Shown here: positions 25,958 to 35,170 of the stretch, one piece after another
How positions within the stretch are numbered: position 1 is the first letter of the stretch
How the letters are laid out: each line of letters begins with the position of its first letter
NCBI RefSeq assembly: GCF_009650605.1
Contig: NZ_WAJT01000004.1
Coordinates: forward strand, 433,986 to 497,985
Length of the DNA: 64,000 bases
Origin: Labrenzia sp. CE80
GTDB lineage: Bacteria > Pseudomonadota > Alphaproteobacteria > Rhizobiales > Stappiaceae
Reading direction: 5' to 3'
The notes under the pieces: model-generated
The model's input: the letters and a program-made list of their open reading frames with translations, nothing else
The model's database searches: none
What the model was told of the DNA's origin: nothing
Position numbers and translations under genes: made by a program

Positions 25958-27271
25958 TTAGGTTCTATCTCGAATATTATAGTACATTAGGATAGAAACG
26001 GTCCAAAAGCCCAGTAGCAGTAGGAAAAAAGCCAAAGAATATAAGGCGCGGTGCGGATATTGCGCATCCTCAGAGAGGGTAGGTGTGATGAAAGTTGCCA
26101 GATATATGCTGTTACGATCCGCATCTTGCCTTGCCTGTTCTAAACCGGCGAGTGCTGTTGTGTAGAACTGATTTGCGAACTCTTCTTCAAGCTTCAGATC
26201 TGAGTAGTTAGAGATACGAAGCGCGAGCCGGTCGCTGTTGCCCTTGAGGTCGACATTCGCAGTGCCGACTCCCAGACGCGTACGTTCGTTTGTTATTTGG
26301 GCTTGAAGCGCCTCAATCTCTTGGCTGAGCAAGCGGATGCGCGGCGATTCCGCATTGAGATATGTTCCAAGAGTCTTCAATTCGGCCTGTTTGGCTACGA
26401 CCTGTTGATCGAGCTCCGCGATCATTGCCATTGCTATTTTGGCGTTGTCCTCGGGACTGACCTCTTGGGTTTCGTCACGATATGCGAGCATCTGTTTGCG
26501 TATAGCTTTTAGCCGTGCTTCTGCGCGCGCAACGGTCTCCTGGGCGTATCGAACAGTCTGTCTCCGATTTGCATCAGACAGCTTGTTAACGAGCAATTCG
26601 CTGCGTTTTAGGATTGCATCCGCAATAGCAACGGAATCACTTGGATGAAAGGTTCTAACCTCGAGATAGATTACGCCCGATGTTCCATCATAACTTACGT
26701 CAACCATGTTATTCCAGTAAGCGAGCTGGTCCTCGACGGGCAGATCCTGGCCCATGCGGAATAGCCAATCAGTTTCCTGGCGGCTAAAAACTCCCTCCAG
26801 GTCAATTGTTTGCTTAAGGTCTTCAATAATCGACTGGCTTTGAAGGTAGTCGTTAATAATATAGCTATCTGTGGTCGTTGACTCATTTGCACCGCCAAGA
26901 ACCATGCCCAGTATTTCAGTTGCCGCGGTGCTGTTTGAGCTGCGTACGGCGAAGGCCGCCGTGCTGTGATACTGATCGCTTGCCCAAAAAAACATATATA
27001 TTGAGAAAACTACAGAAGGTATGGCAACGAACAGCAGGAAGCCGAATGAAAGAACTCGGTGCCGTGCCTTGGCAGTTGCACCTTTCGAAGTTCCCGGGAG
27101 CGTCAAGTCCAGAAGTTTATGCGGATCGAGACCAGACTTCTTTAGTCTGTCGACAAGAGAGTTGTCTTTTATAGGGGAAAGTGTCGAGTTCCGAGCGCCC
27201 TTTTGGGGAACCGCAACAACATCTGTATCAGAACTGCCGCCATTCTGGGTTTTTTGCTGAACTGAGCTCAT
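25958..27271 (-). CDS. kpsE: Capsule polysaccharide export inner-membrane protein (KpsE-like)
   Basis: A 437-residue protein of the polysaccharide co-polymerase family. A variable cytosolic N-terminus (~1-65), membrane helix ~68-95, a long periplasmic domain rich in coiled coil (~200-340; ARLKAIRKQMLAYRDETQEV), and a final helix ~405-425 (ALYSLAFFLLLLGFWTVSIL) match the two-helix KpsE/CtrB/BexC layout. It links the inner-membrane exporter to an outer-membrane channel, for which no gene is seen here. Last gene of the minus-strand export cluster. Confidence 0.82.
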   Translation of the reverse strand: MSSVQQKTQNGGSSDTDVVAVPQKGARNSTLSPIKDNSLVDRLKKSGLDPHKLLDLTLPGTSKGATAKARHRVLSFGFLLFVAIPSVVFSIYMFFWASDQYHSTAAFAVRSSNSTAATEILGMVLGGANESTTTDSYIINDYLQSQSIIEDLKQTIDLEGVFSRQETDWLFRMGQDLPVEDQLAYWNNMVDVSYDGTSGVIYLEVRTFHPSDSVAIADAILKRSELLVNKLSDANRRQTVRYAQETVARAEARLKAIRKQMLAYRDETQEVSPEDNAKIAMAMIAELDQQVVAKQAELKTLGTYLNAESPRIRLLSQEIEALQAQITNERTRLGVGTANVDLKGNSDRLALRISNYSDLKLEEEFANQFYTTALAGLEQARQDADRNSIYLATFITPTLSEDAQYPHRALYSLAFFLLLLGFWTVSILMYYNIRDRT

Positions 27272-27301
27272 CGTTATTTGCCTTGGATCATCATTCAGTT
27301 T

Positions 27302-27961
27302 TTAGCGACGCGCCATGTTTTCGTTGTGCAAGTTTATTGCGTCCTCGATGTTAGGAAAATAAGTCAACTGGCCGTCCTCCAAGACAATTCCGGTCGTGCA
27401 ATATTCCTTTAACGAGGAATTTGAATGAGAAACCATAATAATGTCAGAATGTTGAAGTTTATGCTCGAAAACGCGTTTGCATTTTTTCTTGAAATTAGTA
27501 TCTCCGACTGCTGTGATCTCATCGACGAGATAGTAATCAAAGTCGATGCCCATACTTACTCCAAAAGCAAGTCTTGCTTTCATGCCTGAGGAATAGGATT
27601 TTACTGGCATATAGTAGGCGTTTCCCAATTCAGCAAAATCTTGAACATAGTCGACAAGATAGTCGGTATCCTGACGATAGATACGGGCAACAAATCGCAC
27701 GTTTTGCTCTCCCGTCAAAGTACCATTGAAACTACCTTGAAAGCCTAGAGGGAAAGAAACGTTCGCAAGCCGGATGATTTTTCCGGCTGTCGGCTTAATC
27801 GTGCCGGCAATTAGTCTTAACATCGTTGACTTGCCAGCGCCGTTGCGTCCGAGCAGGCCAATGCTGTCGCCACGAGGGATCGTAAAGGAAACGTCGTTTG
27901 CTATATAGCGTATCTCGTTCTTATGCCTGAATGTTTTTGTCACATGATCCAATCGTATCAT
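27302..27961 (-). CDS. kpsT: Capsule polysaccharide exporter ATPase (KpsT-like)
   Basis: A 219-residue ABC ATPase: Walker A GRNGAGKST, signature YSSGMKARLAFGVSMG, Walker B DYYLVDEITAVGD, and an H-loop in IMVSHSNSSL. It fits the polysaccharide-export group (short, with MIRLDHVTKTF at the start). The ATG overlaps the kpsM stop in ATGA; the long frame extension upstream is within kpsM. With KpsM it drives export of a lipid-linked polymer made in the cytoplasm. Confidence 0.9.
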   Translation of the reverse strand: MIRLDHVTKTFRHKNEIRYIANDVSFTIPRGDSIGLLGRNGAGKSTMLRLIAGTIKPTAGKIIRLANVSFPLGFQGSFNGTLTGEQNVRFVARIYRQDTDYLVDYVQDFAELGNAYYMPVKSYSSGMKARLAFGVSMGIDFDYYLVDEITAVGDTNFKKKCKRVFEHKLQHSDIIMVSHSNSSLKEYCTTGIVLEDGQLTYFPNIEDAINLHNENMARR

Positions 27962-28770
27962 TTCGGCTCCCTTAGTTTTGCGTCGAAAATCCAAACGAGC
28001 GTGAAACCAAAGACGACGGAAAAGACTGCCAAGCCAATGATATAGTGCATGTCGACGATCGACGCGCGATAAGTGGGATAGAACCCGGACCGGAAAAGCG
28101 CGACGATGTGAACCAGTGGATTCCACAAGAGGAGGTCTTGGAACGGATGGGGAATTGATTCCGGCAAGAAGAAGACACCTGAAACTATGAAGGCTGGCCG
28201 ATTCACAATCTGCCAGATCTGCTGATAAAGGCTGCTGAGATGAAACCAGACAATATTAGAGACGCCGACGCCTGCGCCCAGAGTTATCGCAATCAAGCTG
28301 CCTTGAAATATCGGTAACAGATCTATTTTCTCAAAAGGAACCATAAAATAGAGTGCACCAAAGAGTATGACATTGACGATAAACAAAGTGGCTGCTTGGA
28401 GCAGGACCCTAGCAATTATCGTGTCATATGGCCGTACGACGGGGTAGTTGAGAAGTGCACGGTTCGCCTCGACCGCGGAGCTGACCTGGTCGGATGTGGA
28501 TCTGTAGATGTAGAACGCAGCGTAACCTGTTGCGAAAAATAGCGTGAAACTTCTGCCAAGGGGAGGGACGCGCGCAATCGCAGAAAAAACGGTCGTGAGA
28601 ATCGCGATCGTGAGCACTGGATCCAGAACCGCCCACATGTAGCCCCCAAACTTGTTGCCATATCGCGTTGTCATCTCGCGGACAATCAGCGCGAAAGTGA
28701 TAGCGAACTGCCGCTTTAGCGCATTTGGGAAGGACTCTGAGTACATATGGGCTACCGATGTTTGGTACAT
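27958..28770 (-). CDS. kpsM: Capsule polysaccharide exporter permease (KpsM-like)
   Basis: A 270-residue membrane protein of the ABC-2 family with about six helices (for example MWAVLDPVLTIAILTTVFSA, FTLFFATGYAAFYIY, ITLGAGVGVSNIVWF, and YIIGLAVFSVVFGFTLVWIF). The N-terminal segment ITFALIVREMTTRYGNKFGG is typical. It pairs with KpsT (4-base overlap). The 141-base gap on its upstream side to the glycosyltransferase gene could hold a secondary promoter. Confidence 0.88.
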   Translation of the reverse strand: MYQTSVAHMYSESFPNALKRQFAITFALIVREMTTRYGNKFGGYMWAVLDPVLTIAILTTVFSAIARVPPLGRSFTLFFATGYAAFYIYRSTSDQVSSAVEANRALLNYPVVRPYDTIIARVLLQAATLFIVNVILFGALYFMVPFEKIDLLPIFQGSLIAITLGAGVGVSNIVWFHLSSLYQQIWQIVNRPAFIVSGVFFLPESIPHPFQDLLLWNPLVHIVALFRSGFYPTYRASIVDMHYIIGLAVFSVVFGFTLVWIFDAKLREPK

Positions 28771-28911
28771 CTTAAAGGCTTGAGGCGGCGTATGCCAATC
28801 CGAAAGCGTTATGGTTCCTCGGTGTGTGACATTCTGGGTCTGGTGAAGCGTTTGTTCTTTTCTCGGTCCGCCGCAAGCGGCCTCCCTTGATACGATGGCG
28901 TTTCAGGTTGG

Positions 28912-30117
28912 TCATGCCAGGTCGACAAGCATCTGCCTATGACATGGAAGCAGGTTCTTTGCATCGTAGCGCTGCAGCACTGTTTCGCGTGCATTTTTGC
29001 GGATATTCGAGAGTTTAGTATTGTTCTTCAGCGTATCGAGAATACGTTCAGCGATCATGTCGGCGTCAAAAAGATCGACCAGCAAACCATTGTGTTCGTC
29101 CTGGACAACTTCCTGCACAGGTGGCGTGTTGGAGCCGAGGATAATGCAACCGGTCGACATTGCCTCGATCATGGACCATGAGAGTACAAAAGGAACGGTC
29201 AAGTACACGTGCACGCTCGATATCCGGAAGATCGCGCGTAGCACGTCATAATTGACAAGCCCGGTAAAATGGGTGCGGTCCAGATCCAGATCATAGTTCT
29301 TGAGCGCGAACTCCTTATAGGTCTTACCATCCTTACGCTTACTGCCGTAGGCGATGCGGTCGTTTCCGACGACTATCGCATGTGCGTTCGGGTTTTTCTT
29401 CTGAACCTTCGCAACGGCCTGCATGAACTGCGGGAAACCACGATAGGGCTCCATTCCCCTTGCAACATACGTTATGACATCGTCGTCATTCGTTAAAACG
29501 CCGCCGCCTGGCAGGTTCACCGTTGTTTTATTCGCTGGCTGATAAAATTCAGTGTCTACACCGTCGTGAAGCACATTGATCTTCGGCAGGAATACGTCTG
29601 GAAATTGCAGTTTTTGCCATTGGGTTGGCGTAATGCCAGCATCCATGGCGGCCAGATCAATCAACAGTGCCGAGTTTGATATCCGTGTTCGTATGAAGGC
29701 ATCGTGCTCATCCTCAGAAACCGGGCGACCTTCATGGGTGAGCTCTTGGTTAAAGTACCACTCGTTGTAGGAAAGGTACTTTGCCGAGGGAAAAACGTCC
29801 TTTGCGAAAAAACCGGCGCCGAAGGCGGAATGCGCACAGACAATATCTGGAATCCAACCTTGTTTGCGAAACGTTAGCAGTGAGCTGTAAGCTGCCTGGC
29901 CTGTCAGAACAGCGCTTTCCATCCGCTTCAGCGCCGGGTGAATGTTCTCCCGGGCTTCGCGATGCTTTTCGAAACGCACGTGCGGCAGATCAATCTGCTG
30001 CTTGTTCGTCTTCAAGGTGGCTGCGCGCATGTCGAAGCCACCGGAGGCCTTTAGGAAAGGCGTAATCCTACGGTATTGACCAGGGAAATTTGTATGCAGA
30101 AAGAGAATTTTGATCAT
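28912..30117 (-). CDS. Glycosyltransferase family 4
   Basis: A 401-residue GT-B glycosyltransferase: start IKILFLHTNFPGQYRRITPF, NEWYFNQELTHEGR in the linker, a C-terminal Rossmann fold (VITYVARGMEPYRGFPQFM, AHAIVVGNDRIAYGS) and a donor-site motif SWSMIEAMSTGCIILGSNT. The ATG shares one base with the stop of the secretion adaptor gene, so they are co-translated. It probably adds a sugar to a surface polysaccharide or RTX protein; the substrate is unknown. Confidence 0.85.
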   Translation of the reverse strand: MIKILFLHTNFPGQYRRITPFLKASGGFDMRAATLKTNKQQIDLPHVRFEKHREARENIHPALKRMESAVLTGQAAYSSLLTFRKQGWIPDIVCAHSAFGAGFFAKDVFPSAKYLSYNEWYFNQELTHEGRPVSEDEHDAFIRTRISNSALLIDLAAMDAGITPTQWQKLQFPDVFLPKINVLHDGVDTEFYQPANKTTVNLPGGGVLTNDDDVITYVARGMEPYRGFPQFMQAVAKVQKKNPNAHAIVVGNDRIAYGSKRKDGKTYKEFALKNYDLDLDRTHFTGLVNYDVLRAIFRISSVHVYLTVPFVLSWSMIEAMSTGCIILGSNTPPVQEVVQDEHNGLLVDLFDADMIAERILDTLKNNTKLSNIRKNARETVLQRYDAKNLLPCHRQMLVDLA

Positions 30118-31514
30118 CAGTGAGTAAATGCTTTGTCCTGGATGCCGAGGTAGGGGTCGACAATGTAGTGTATGAAGTTCTTGGGCTCGGTCAGGAAAAA
30201 GACCATAACGTTGGTGCCTGTTTTGATAGCGCCATAGTCTTCCAAGCTTTCGGGGTCTAGTTTGCCTCGAACCACATAAAGCGGTGTTGGCGGCGTTCCC
30301 ACGGGAATGGCATCATAGGAAATATAGGTGACTTCGCCCTTCAAGAGCATCAGCGACCGGTTTCGGTCCTGGGAGGGAACTTTGATGTCCAGCTTCTGTC
30401 CGACTTTGATTGCCTCGATGTCCCGGCTGCCGACCTTCGCCTCGATGACCGGTGATGTGGACTCCGGCAGGATCTCAAAGATCGGATCGCCGGGCGCGAC
30501 GCTTGAACCAATCGTGTTGACATGCGCACGAATGATGTGACCACTTTCTGGTGCCCGTACCGTTGCCTTGTCCACGACATCGCTCAAATAGAGGATTCTC
30601 TCATATGCCTCTGCGCGGGAGCCGTTCAGTGCGACAATTTCGCTGGCAATGCCAGCTGTTCTCTGCGCGACCCAGCGGAGCTTGTCTTCTTTCGTTTGCG
30701 CAAGTTGGCTCCGTCGTTCATCGATCTGGATCATCAGAGTTTCCAGCTGTTCTTCGTCGACGGAAAGCTGCCGCTTCAGATCGTAGTTCCTGTTTCTGGT
30801 CGTGTAGCCTTTGTCCAGAAGTCCATCTGATATCTCGATCTCGGTTTTCAGATCCTCTATACGCTTCAGTCGCGCTTCGCGCACTTTACTCAGATCTTCC
30901 AAGGAGTTCTGAGCTGTCTCAATGCGTGAATCGTAGATTTGCTTCGCGGAGCGTGTTTCCGCCACGCGTGCGGCGAGTTCGTTTTTCTGGCTGTCGAAAA
31001 CGGATTGAAGAACAGCACTCTGTTCTACGGCTTCCTGCAGAGCGGCCGGCAGGGTCAGTTCCGCTTGATCAGCTTTTTCGGCGCGATAGCGAGCAAGGCG
31101 GATCTCCGCAGTCGATTTGCGCAGCTTATGAATTTCCAGATTGGCCTCTGATTCGCTCGCGTCGATTTCAGCGAGGATTTGACCGACTTCGACATGGTCG
31201 CCTTCCCGGACGAGGATGGTTTTTAGAGCGCCGCCATGTCGATGGTTGACCTTCAGGTTATAGCCGTCGGCGATGATCTGGCCGTCCACGAGAGTCGCGC
31301 CGCCAATCGGCGCCATGAATGCCCAGGCGCCGAAGCCGCCGAGGAAAAAGACGCAAAATAAGGCCAACTGCCGGTAAGCGCGCCGGGCGGAGGGGAGAAC
31401 CTTGTCATACCAATCGTGATATGTTTCGCCAATTGGCGCGGCGATTGCCGGTTGAGCCTGAGCATCTTTAGGTTTCTCGACCTTGGCAGGTGGAGTAACT
31501 GCGGGACTGGACAT
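30117..31514 (-). CDS. Type I secretion membrane-fusion protein (HlyD family)
   Basis: A 465-residue adaptor with one N-terminal helix (~47-72, QLALFCVFFLGGFGAWAFM), a biotinyl-lipoyl-like domain starting HRHGGALKTILVREGDHVEVG, long antiparallel coiled coil (~105-290, many Glu/Arg), and a C-terminal beta domain ending FFLTEPKNFIHYIVDPY. It resembles PrtE/AprE. It lies 12 bases after the ABC gene and 1 base overlapping the glycosyltransferase gene. It links the ABC exporter to an outer-membrane TolC-type channel that is not in the window. Confidence 0.9.
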   Translation of the reverse strand: MSSPAVTPPAKVEKPKDAQAQPAIAAPIGETYHDWYDKVLPSARRAYRQLALFCVFFLGGFGAWAFMAPIGGATLVDGQIIADGYNLKVNHRHGGALKTILVREGDHVEVGQILAEIDASESEANLEIHKLRKSTAEIRLARYRAEKADQAELTLPAALQEAVEQSAVLQSVFDSQKNELAARVAETRSAKQIYDSRIETAQNSLEDLSKVREARLKRIEDLKTEIEISDGLLDKGYTTRNRNYDLKRQLSVDEEQLETLMIQIDERRSQLAQTKEDKLRWVAQRTAGIASEIVALNGSRAEAYERILYLSDVVDKATVRAPESGHIIRAHVNTIGSSVAPGDPIFEILPESTSPVIEAKVGSRDIEAIKVGQKLDIKVPSQDRNRSLMLLKGEVTYISYDAIPVGTPPTPLYVVRGKLDPESLEDYGAIKTGTNVMVFFLTEPKNFIHYIVDPYLGIQDKAFTH

Positions 31515-31526
31515 CTGTTGGTCGCC

Positions 31527-33188
31527 TTATGCGGACTGGATCCGTCGGTTTTTCAGGTTGACGACTTCTCCTGGGGCGCCAATGGTCTGGATCTCGCCCT
31601 TGTTCAGCACGAGAACACGGTCGGCAAGCTCCAGAATGCTTGGACGCTGGGTGACCAGGACGACGGTCGTTCCGCGCTTTTTCTGCTCTGCAAGAACGGC
31701 AGAAAGACGGCGATCGCCCTCGCCATCGAGATTAGCGTTGGGCTCATCGAGGAAAAGCACTGCCGGACGGCGATAAAGCGCGCGTGCAAGCGCGATCAGT
31801 TGGCGATGGCCGGCGGCAAGCGGGAGACCTTGCGGGCCAATCCTTGTGTTGTAGCCTTCAGGATACCCAAGAATGATTTCATGCATGGCGGCGGAGGCCG
31901 CGGCCTGAACAACGACTTTCGGATCCATGTTGGGATCGAAGCGGGCGATGGTTTCAGCCACACTGCCGTCCACCAGTGTAGCTTCCTGGGGCATGTAGCC
32001 GGTGTAAAGCTCGAGTTCGGCGCGGCTCCAGTTGCGCATTTCATTGCCGTCGAGGCGGATGGTGCCGTCGGTGGGCGCAAGCTCGCCGCTGAGGATTTTC
32101 AGAAGCGTGGATTTTCCGGCAGTGGTCGCACCGATGATGGCAAGGGTTTCGCCTGGTTCAACGGTGAAGCTGATCTGATTGAGGATTGGCTGTGCGGCGG
32201 TTTCCGGCTCATAGCAAATGCCTTCCACAGTCAGCTTTCCTGAGGGCCGGGGCAGGGACAGCTTGGGCTTGGCGGAATTGCGCTTTTTCAGGCTCTCGCC
32301 GAGCCGGGAGACAGCGGCCTTGGCCTCAAGCAAACTGCTCCATCCACCGACCAAGCCGTCAATTGGAGACAGGGCACGCGCGCTAAGAATCGACAGGCCA
32401 ATAACGATGCCGATGTCGATCCGCTCATTGATGGCCAGATAGGCGCCAAAGCCAAGGATGAGTGATTGAAGAACAAGGCGTGAGAACATCTTGAAGGCGC
32501 CGAAGATACCTTCAACTCGGCGTGAAGGCACAAGCGCGTCCATCAGGCGACGGCTGGCGTCAAGATAGCGGCGCGCGAATGCCCCATGGAGCTGAGTGCC
32601 GGGCGCGGAATGGGAGCGGGAAATTTCCCGGTTCAGATACTGGTTGGCCTGGCCTCCGATTTCCCCAAGCACTGGCCTTGCTGAGCGGGTGGCGACTTCC
32701 TGCACGATCACGATGGCCACATACACGGCCAGGCCGGTCAGGAACACGAGGCCAAGGGTAACGCTCACCATGAAGAGCACGGCGAGAATGAAGGGGACCA
32801 GCACAACTTCAAAGACGCTGTTGGCGACGCGTGACAGGGCGACCTGCCGAAAGAAGGTGATATCCTTCAGCGTCGCGATGTTCATGGCCTCGGCATCACT
32901 TCCGGTCAGATAGTCGGAGACGACGCGGTGATTGACCCTTGCTTCAATTCGCAGGACAGCCGCATCGACGATGCGAGAGCGCAGATAATCAAGCACAACA
33001 TTGGCGACATAGGCGAGCGCGACCACGATCGACAGGGCGATGAGCGTGTCCAGATTGCGGGAGGGCAGGACGTTCATCATGATCTGGATCATGTAGACTG
33101 CCTGGGTCATGACCAGGATGCTGGTGACGATTGTTATCAGCACGGCTGTAAAGATGGTGACCAGAACGATGCGTTGAATTTCGGTCAT
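31527..33188 (-). CDS. Type I secretion ABC exporter with unusual signature motif
   Basis: A 553-residue PrtD-type half-transporter: membrane part ~1-300 with IMMNVLPSRNLDTLIALSIV, ATPase part ~330-553. Walker A is GATTAGKST, Walker B VLFLDEPNANLD, H-loop TTVVLVTQRPS. The signature motif, normally LSGGQ, reads LAAGH (PLAAGHRQLIALARAL). The two Gly/Gln changes are at positions important for ATP contact in other ABC proteins, so activity may be altered or the sequence may be a lineage variant. It follows the RTX gene after a terminator, precedes the HlyD adaptor, and likely exports that RTX protein. Confidence 0.88.
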   Translation of the reverse strand: MTEIQRIVLVTIFTAVLITIVTSILVMTQAVYMIQIMMNVLPSRNLDTLIALSIVVALAYVANVVLDYLRSRIVDAAVLRIEARVNHRVVSDYLTGSDAEAMNIATLKDITFFRQVALSRVANSVFEVVLVPFILAVLFMVSVTLGLVFLTGLAVYVAIVIVQEVATRSARPVLGEIGGQANQYLNREISRSHSAPGTQLHGAFARRYLDASRRLMDALVPSRRVEGIFGAFKMFSRLVLQSLILGFGAYLAINERIDIGIVIGLSILSARALSPIDGLVGGWSSLLEAKAAVSRLGESLKKRNSAKPKLSLPRPSGKLTVEGICYEPETAAQPILNQISFTVEPGETLAIIGATTAGKSTLLKILSGELAPTDGTIRLDGNEMRNWSRAELELYTGYMPQEATLVDGSVAETIARFDPNMDPKVVVQAAASAAMHEIILGYPEGYNTRIGPQGLPLAAGHRQLIALARALYRRPAVLFLDEPNANLDGEGDRRLSAVLAEQKKRGTTVVLVTQRPSILELADRVLVLNKGEIQTIGAPGEVVNLKNRRIQSA

Positions 33189-33241
33189 GGACCCTCAAAT
33201 CGAAAGCATATGGCAGAACTTCTTCTAGACCTCTGCCGCAC

Positions 33242-33274
33242 AAAAAGAAAGAGCGCACCGAAGCGCGCTCTTTC
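33242..33274 (-). terminator. Rho-independent terminator after the RTX gene
   Basis: On the minus strand GAAAGAGCGC (33274-33265) pairs with GCGCTCTTTC (33256-33247), with an 8-base loop, followed by TTTTTG from the A run at 33246-33242. It lies between the RTX gene end and the ABC gene start and would let the RTX protein be made in larger amount than the exporter. Confidence 0.8.
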
Positions 33275-33297
33275 ATAGTGATAAGATTCAGACTGAC

Positions 33298-34713
33298 TTA
33301 CGCGAAGTTGTCATCAGTCAGGTCGGCCAATGTAAGGCCTTCCAGAATGATGGAAACTGGACCAGTGCCAACTGATACATGAACGTCCGACCCAACCTGT
33401 GATGCATCACTGGTGCTCAAAGCGCCGCCTGCATCGATTACGTCGTTAGCGACATCAAAATCAGTGATTGAGAAGTTGTTTGCGTAGGCAAGAGCGTCGT
33501 CGAAGACGAAAACATCTTCGCCTGTGCCGCCTGTCATCGTCACATTGCCACCAAGGTTTGTGGTGGTTGACAGGTCGATAGTGTCATCGCCTTCGCCTGC
33601 ATCGACGGTGATCTTGGAAGTGTCACCGGTTACGACGTCAAGCGTGACAACGTCATCATCCGCGCCAGTATCAATTGAAGATGTCACAAGGGCAGAACCG
33701 GCTGCCGAGTCGTATGTGATTTCGTCTTCACCCGCACCGGTTTCAAAGGTTGCTGTGACTGTATCATTGGCAAATGCACCAAAGTTCAAGGTGAGGGTAT
33801 CGTCGTCGGATCCGGCGCTGACGGAAACTGCAACTGCCTCACCAGTGCCATCGGCCATGGTCAAGGACACGTCATTATCGCCGTCTCCAGCATCAATGGA
33901 TTGAGCTCCAACGCTGCCCGTGAGGCTGATGCTGTCATCATCAGAGCCGCCATAGACAACGTTACTTCCACCTGTCGATGTGATGGTGTCGTCACCAGCG
34001 CCGCCGTAGATTGTGTCATCACCGGTTGTTGCATTAAGGGTATCGCTACCGTCACCGCCGCCGATTACTTCATCGCCACTTCCGCCGAGGACGGTGTCAT
34101 CACCTTCTCCGCCGTAGATAACGTTGTCGCCGTTTGCACTTGCAATAACGGTGTCATCATCAGCGCCGCCATAGACGGTGTCATCTCCAGAACCAGCAGT
34201 AATGGTGTCGTCACCAGCACCACCGTAGAGCAGGTTGTCGCCTGAGGAAACGCCAAACGTAACGGTGTCGTTACCGGCTGCTGCGTAGACGGTCATGTCT
34301 CCGGTTGCACCAGTAACAACTACGATCGAGTCATCGCCGTCTGCAAGGCCGATTGTGTTATCGCCGTTTGAAGATGTGATTTCGACATCGTCATCATCGG
34401 AGCCAGTGTAAATGGTATTGTCGCCATTGGAGCCGGCTGCAAGAACGATTGAATCTTCGCCAGCTGCCCCGTAAACAGTGTTGTCGCCAGAGCCTAGCTC
34501 GACAGTGTCGGCGCCTTCGCCGCCGCCGATGACCATGTCTTTACCGTTGCCAGACGCATCAACCGAGTCATCACCATCGGAAGCCCAAACGGTCATTTCG
34601 TCCGAGGACGTTAGGTCAATGGTATCGTTACCCGCCAGAGCATAAATGGTATCAGGGTCGTCAACGACGCTTGCGTCAAAATCGTCAGCAAATTCTGTGA
34701 GCGTGATTGCCAT
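33298..34713 (-). CDS. Acidic all-repeat RTX-like protein
   Basis: A 471-residue protein composed almost wholly of Ca-binding RTX-like nonapeptides (GSGDDTVYGGADDDTVIAS type) from residue ~20 to ~420, with a short C-terminus (SIILEGLTLADLTDDNFA) that looks like a type I secretion signal. It contains no Arg and no Cys, only two Lys, and a large excess of Asp, giving a very acidic beta-roll. No enzyme domain is seen. It is upstream of a type I exporter in the same direction, so it is probably secreted, and may form a surface layer or adhesive coat. The start has an AAGGAATAA ribosome site. Confidence 0.85.
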   Translation of the reverse strand: MAITLTEFADDFDASVVDDPDTIYALAGNDTIDLTSSDEMTVWASDGDDSVDASGNGKDMVIGGGEGADTVELGSGDNTVYGAAGEDSIVLAAGSNGDNTIYTGSDDDDVEITSSNGDNTIGLADGDDSIVVVTGATGDMTVYAAAGNDTVTFGVSSGDNLLYGGAGDDTITAGSGDDTVYGGADDDTVIASANGDNVIYGGEGDDTVLGGSGDEVIGGGDGSDTLNATTGDDTIYGGAGDDTITSTGGSNVVYGGSDDDSISLTGSVGAQSIDAGDGDNDVSLTMADGTGEAVAVSVSAGSDDDTLTLNFGAFANDTVTATFETGAGEDEITYDSAAGSALVTSSIDTGADDDVVTLDVVTGDTSKITVDAGEGDDTIDLSTTTNLGGNVTMTGGTGEDVFVFDDALAYANNFSITDFDVANDVIDAGGALSTSDASQVGSDVHVSVGTGPVSIILEGLTLADLTDDNFA

Positions 34714-35170
34714 ATTAGGTTATTCCTTTTTGCATCTGCGGGCCAAAATAAATTGAACTCCGCCAAACAACATAGCTGGTATGTCCGCATGCGTGGCGGT
34801 CATGATCCGGAGATTGCAAGATTAGAGATAAAAGTCAACCGACGGAGAGGAGAAATTCGCCAGGGAGATGAGGAAACTGGTGTGCGCCTTGGGGTGCCGG
34901 GTTGTTTCTTTGAGATCTGTAGCGCCAAGGCAACAGGTGCCCACATGTCAGCCTGGAACCAAAAGAAAAAAGCGCGGAGGGCCCAGCAAACCCTCCACGC
35001 TTTCATCTCTAATACGGCATAGCCAACAGAGCATCAATCTACGCCAATCAAACTTATTGTTCAATACGCGTTTGAAAGATTTCAAAATTCTAGTTAATCG
35101 CACCGTCGATCATTTTGGTGTTGCGTGCGCCGTCCCTGCATAACTTGCTCAATTTCAAGCCTTAAATGAC
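34714..35170. other. RTX gene leader and terminator of the upstream unit
   Basis: About 457 bases: the leader of the RTX gene (reading leftward from ~34890) and, at the right, the terminator of the methyltransferase-glycosyltransferase gene. AT-rich near 35040-35110. No gene recognised. Confidence 0.5.
34961..35003 (-). terminator. Rho-independent terminator
   Basis: On the minus strand AAGCGTGGAGGG pairs with CCCTCCGCGCTT around a GGGTTTGCTGGG-like loop and is followed by a T-rich run (complement of the A run at 34961-34970). It follows the methyltransferase-glycosyltransferase gene and would separate it from the RTX transcription unit. Confidence 0.75.

Noticed and set aside
33300..34700. 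Regularly repeated DNA resembling a CRISPR or minisatellite
   Set aside because: The periodicity follows codons for RTX nonapeptides; units are not identical and no spacers are present.
34753..35022. An 89-residue plus-strand open frame
   Set aside because: It lies across the RTX leader and a minus-strand terminator and has no homology or ribosome site.
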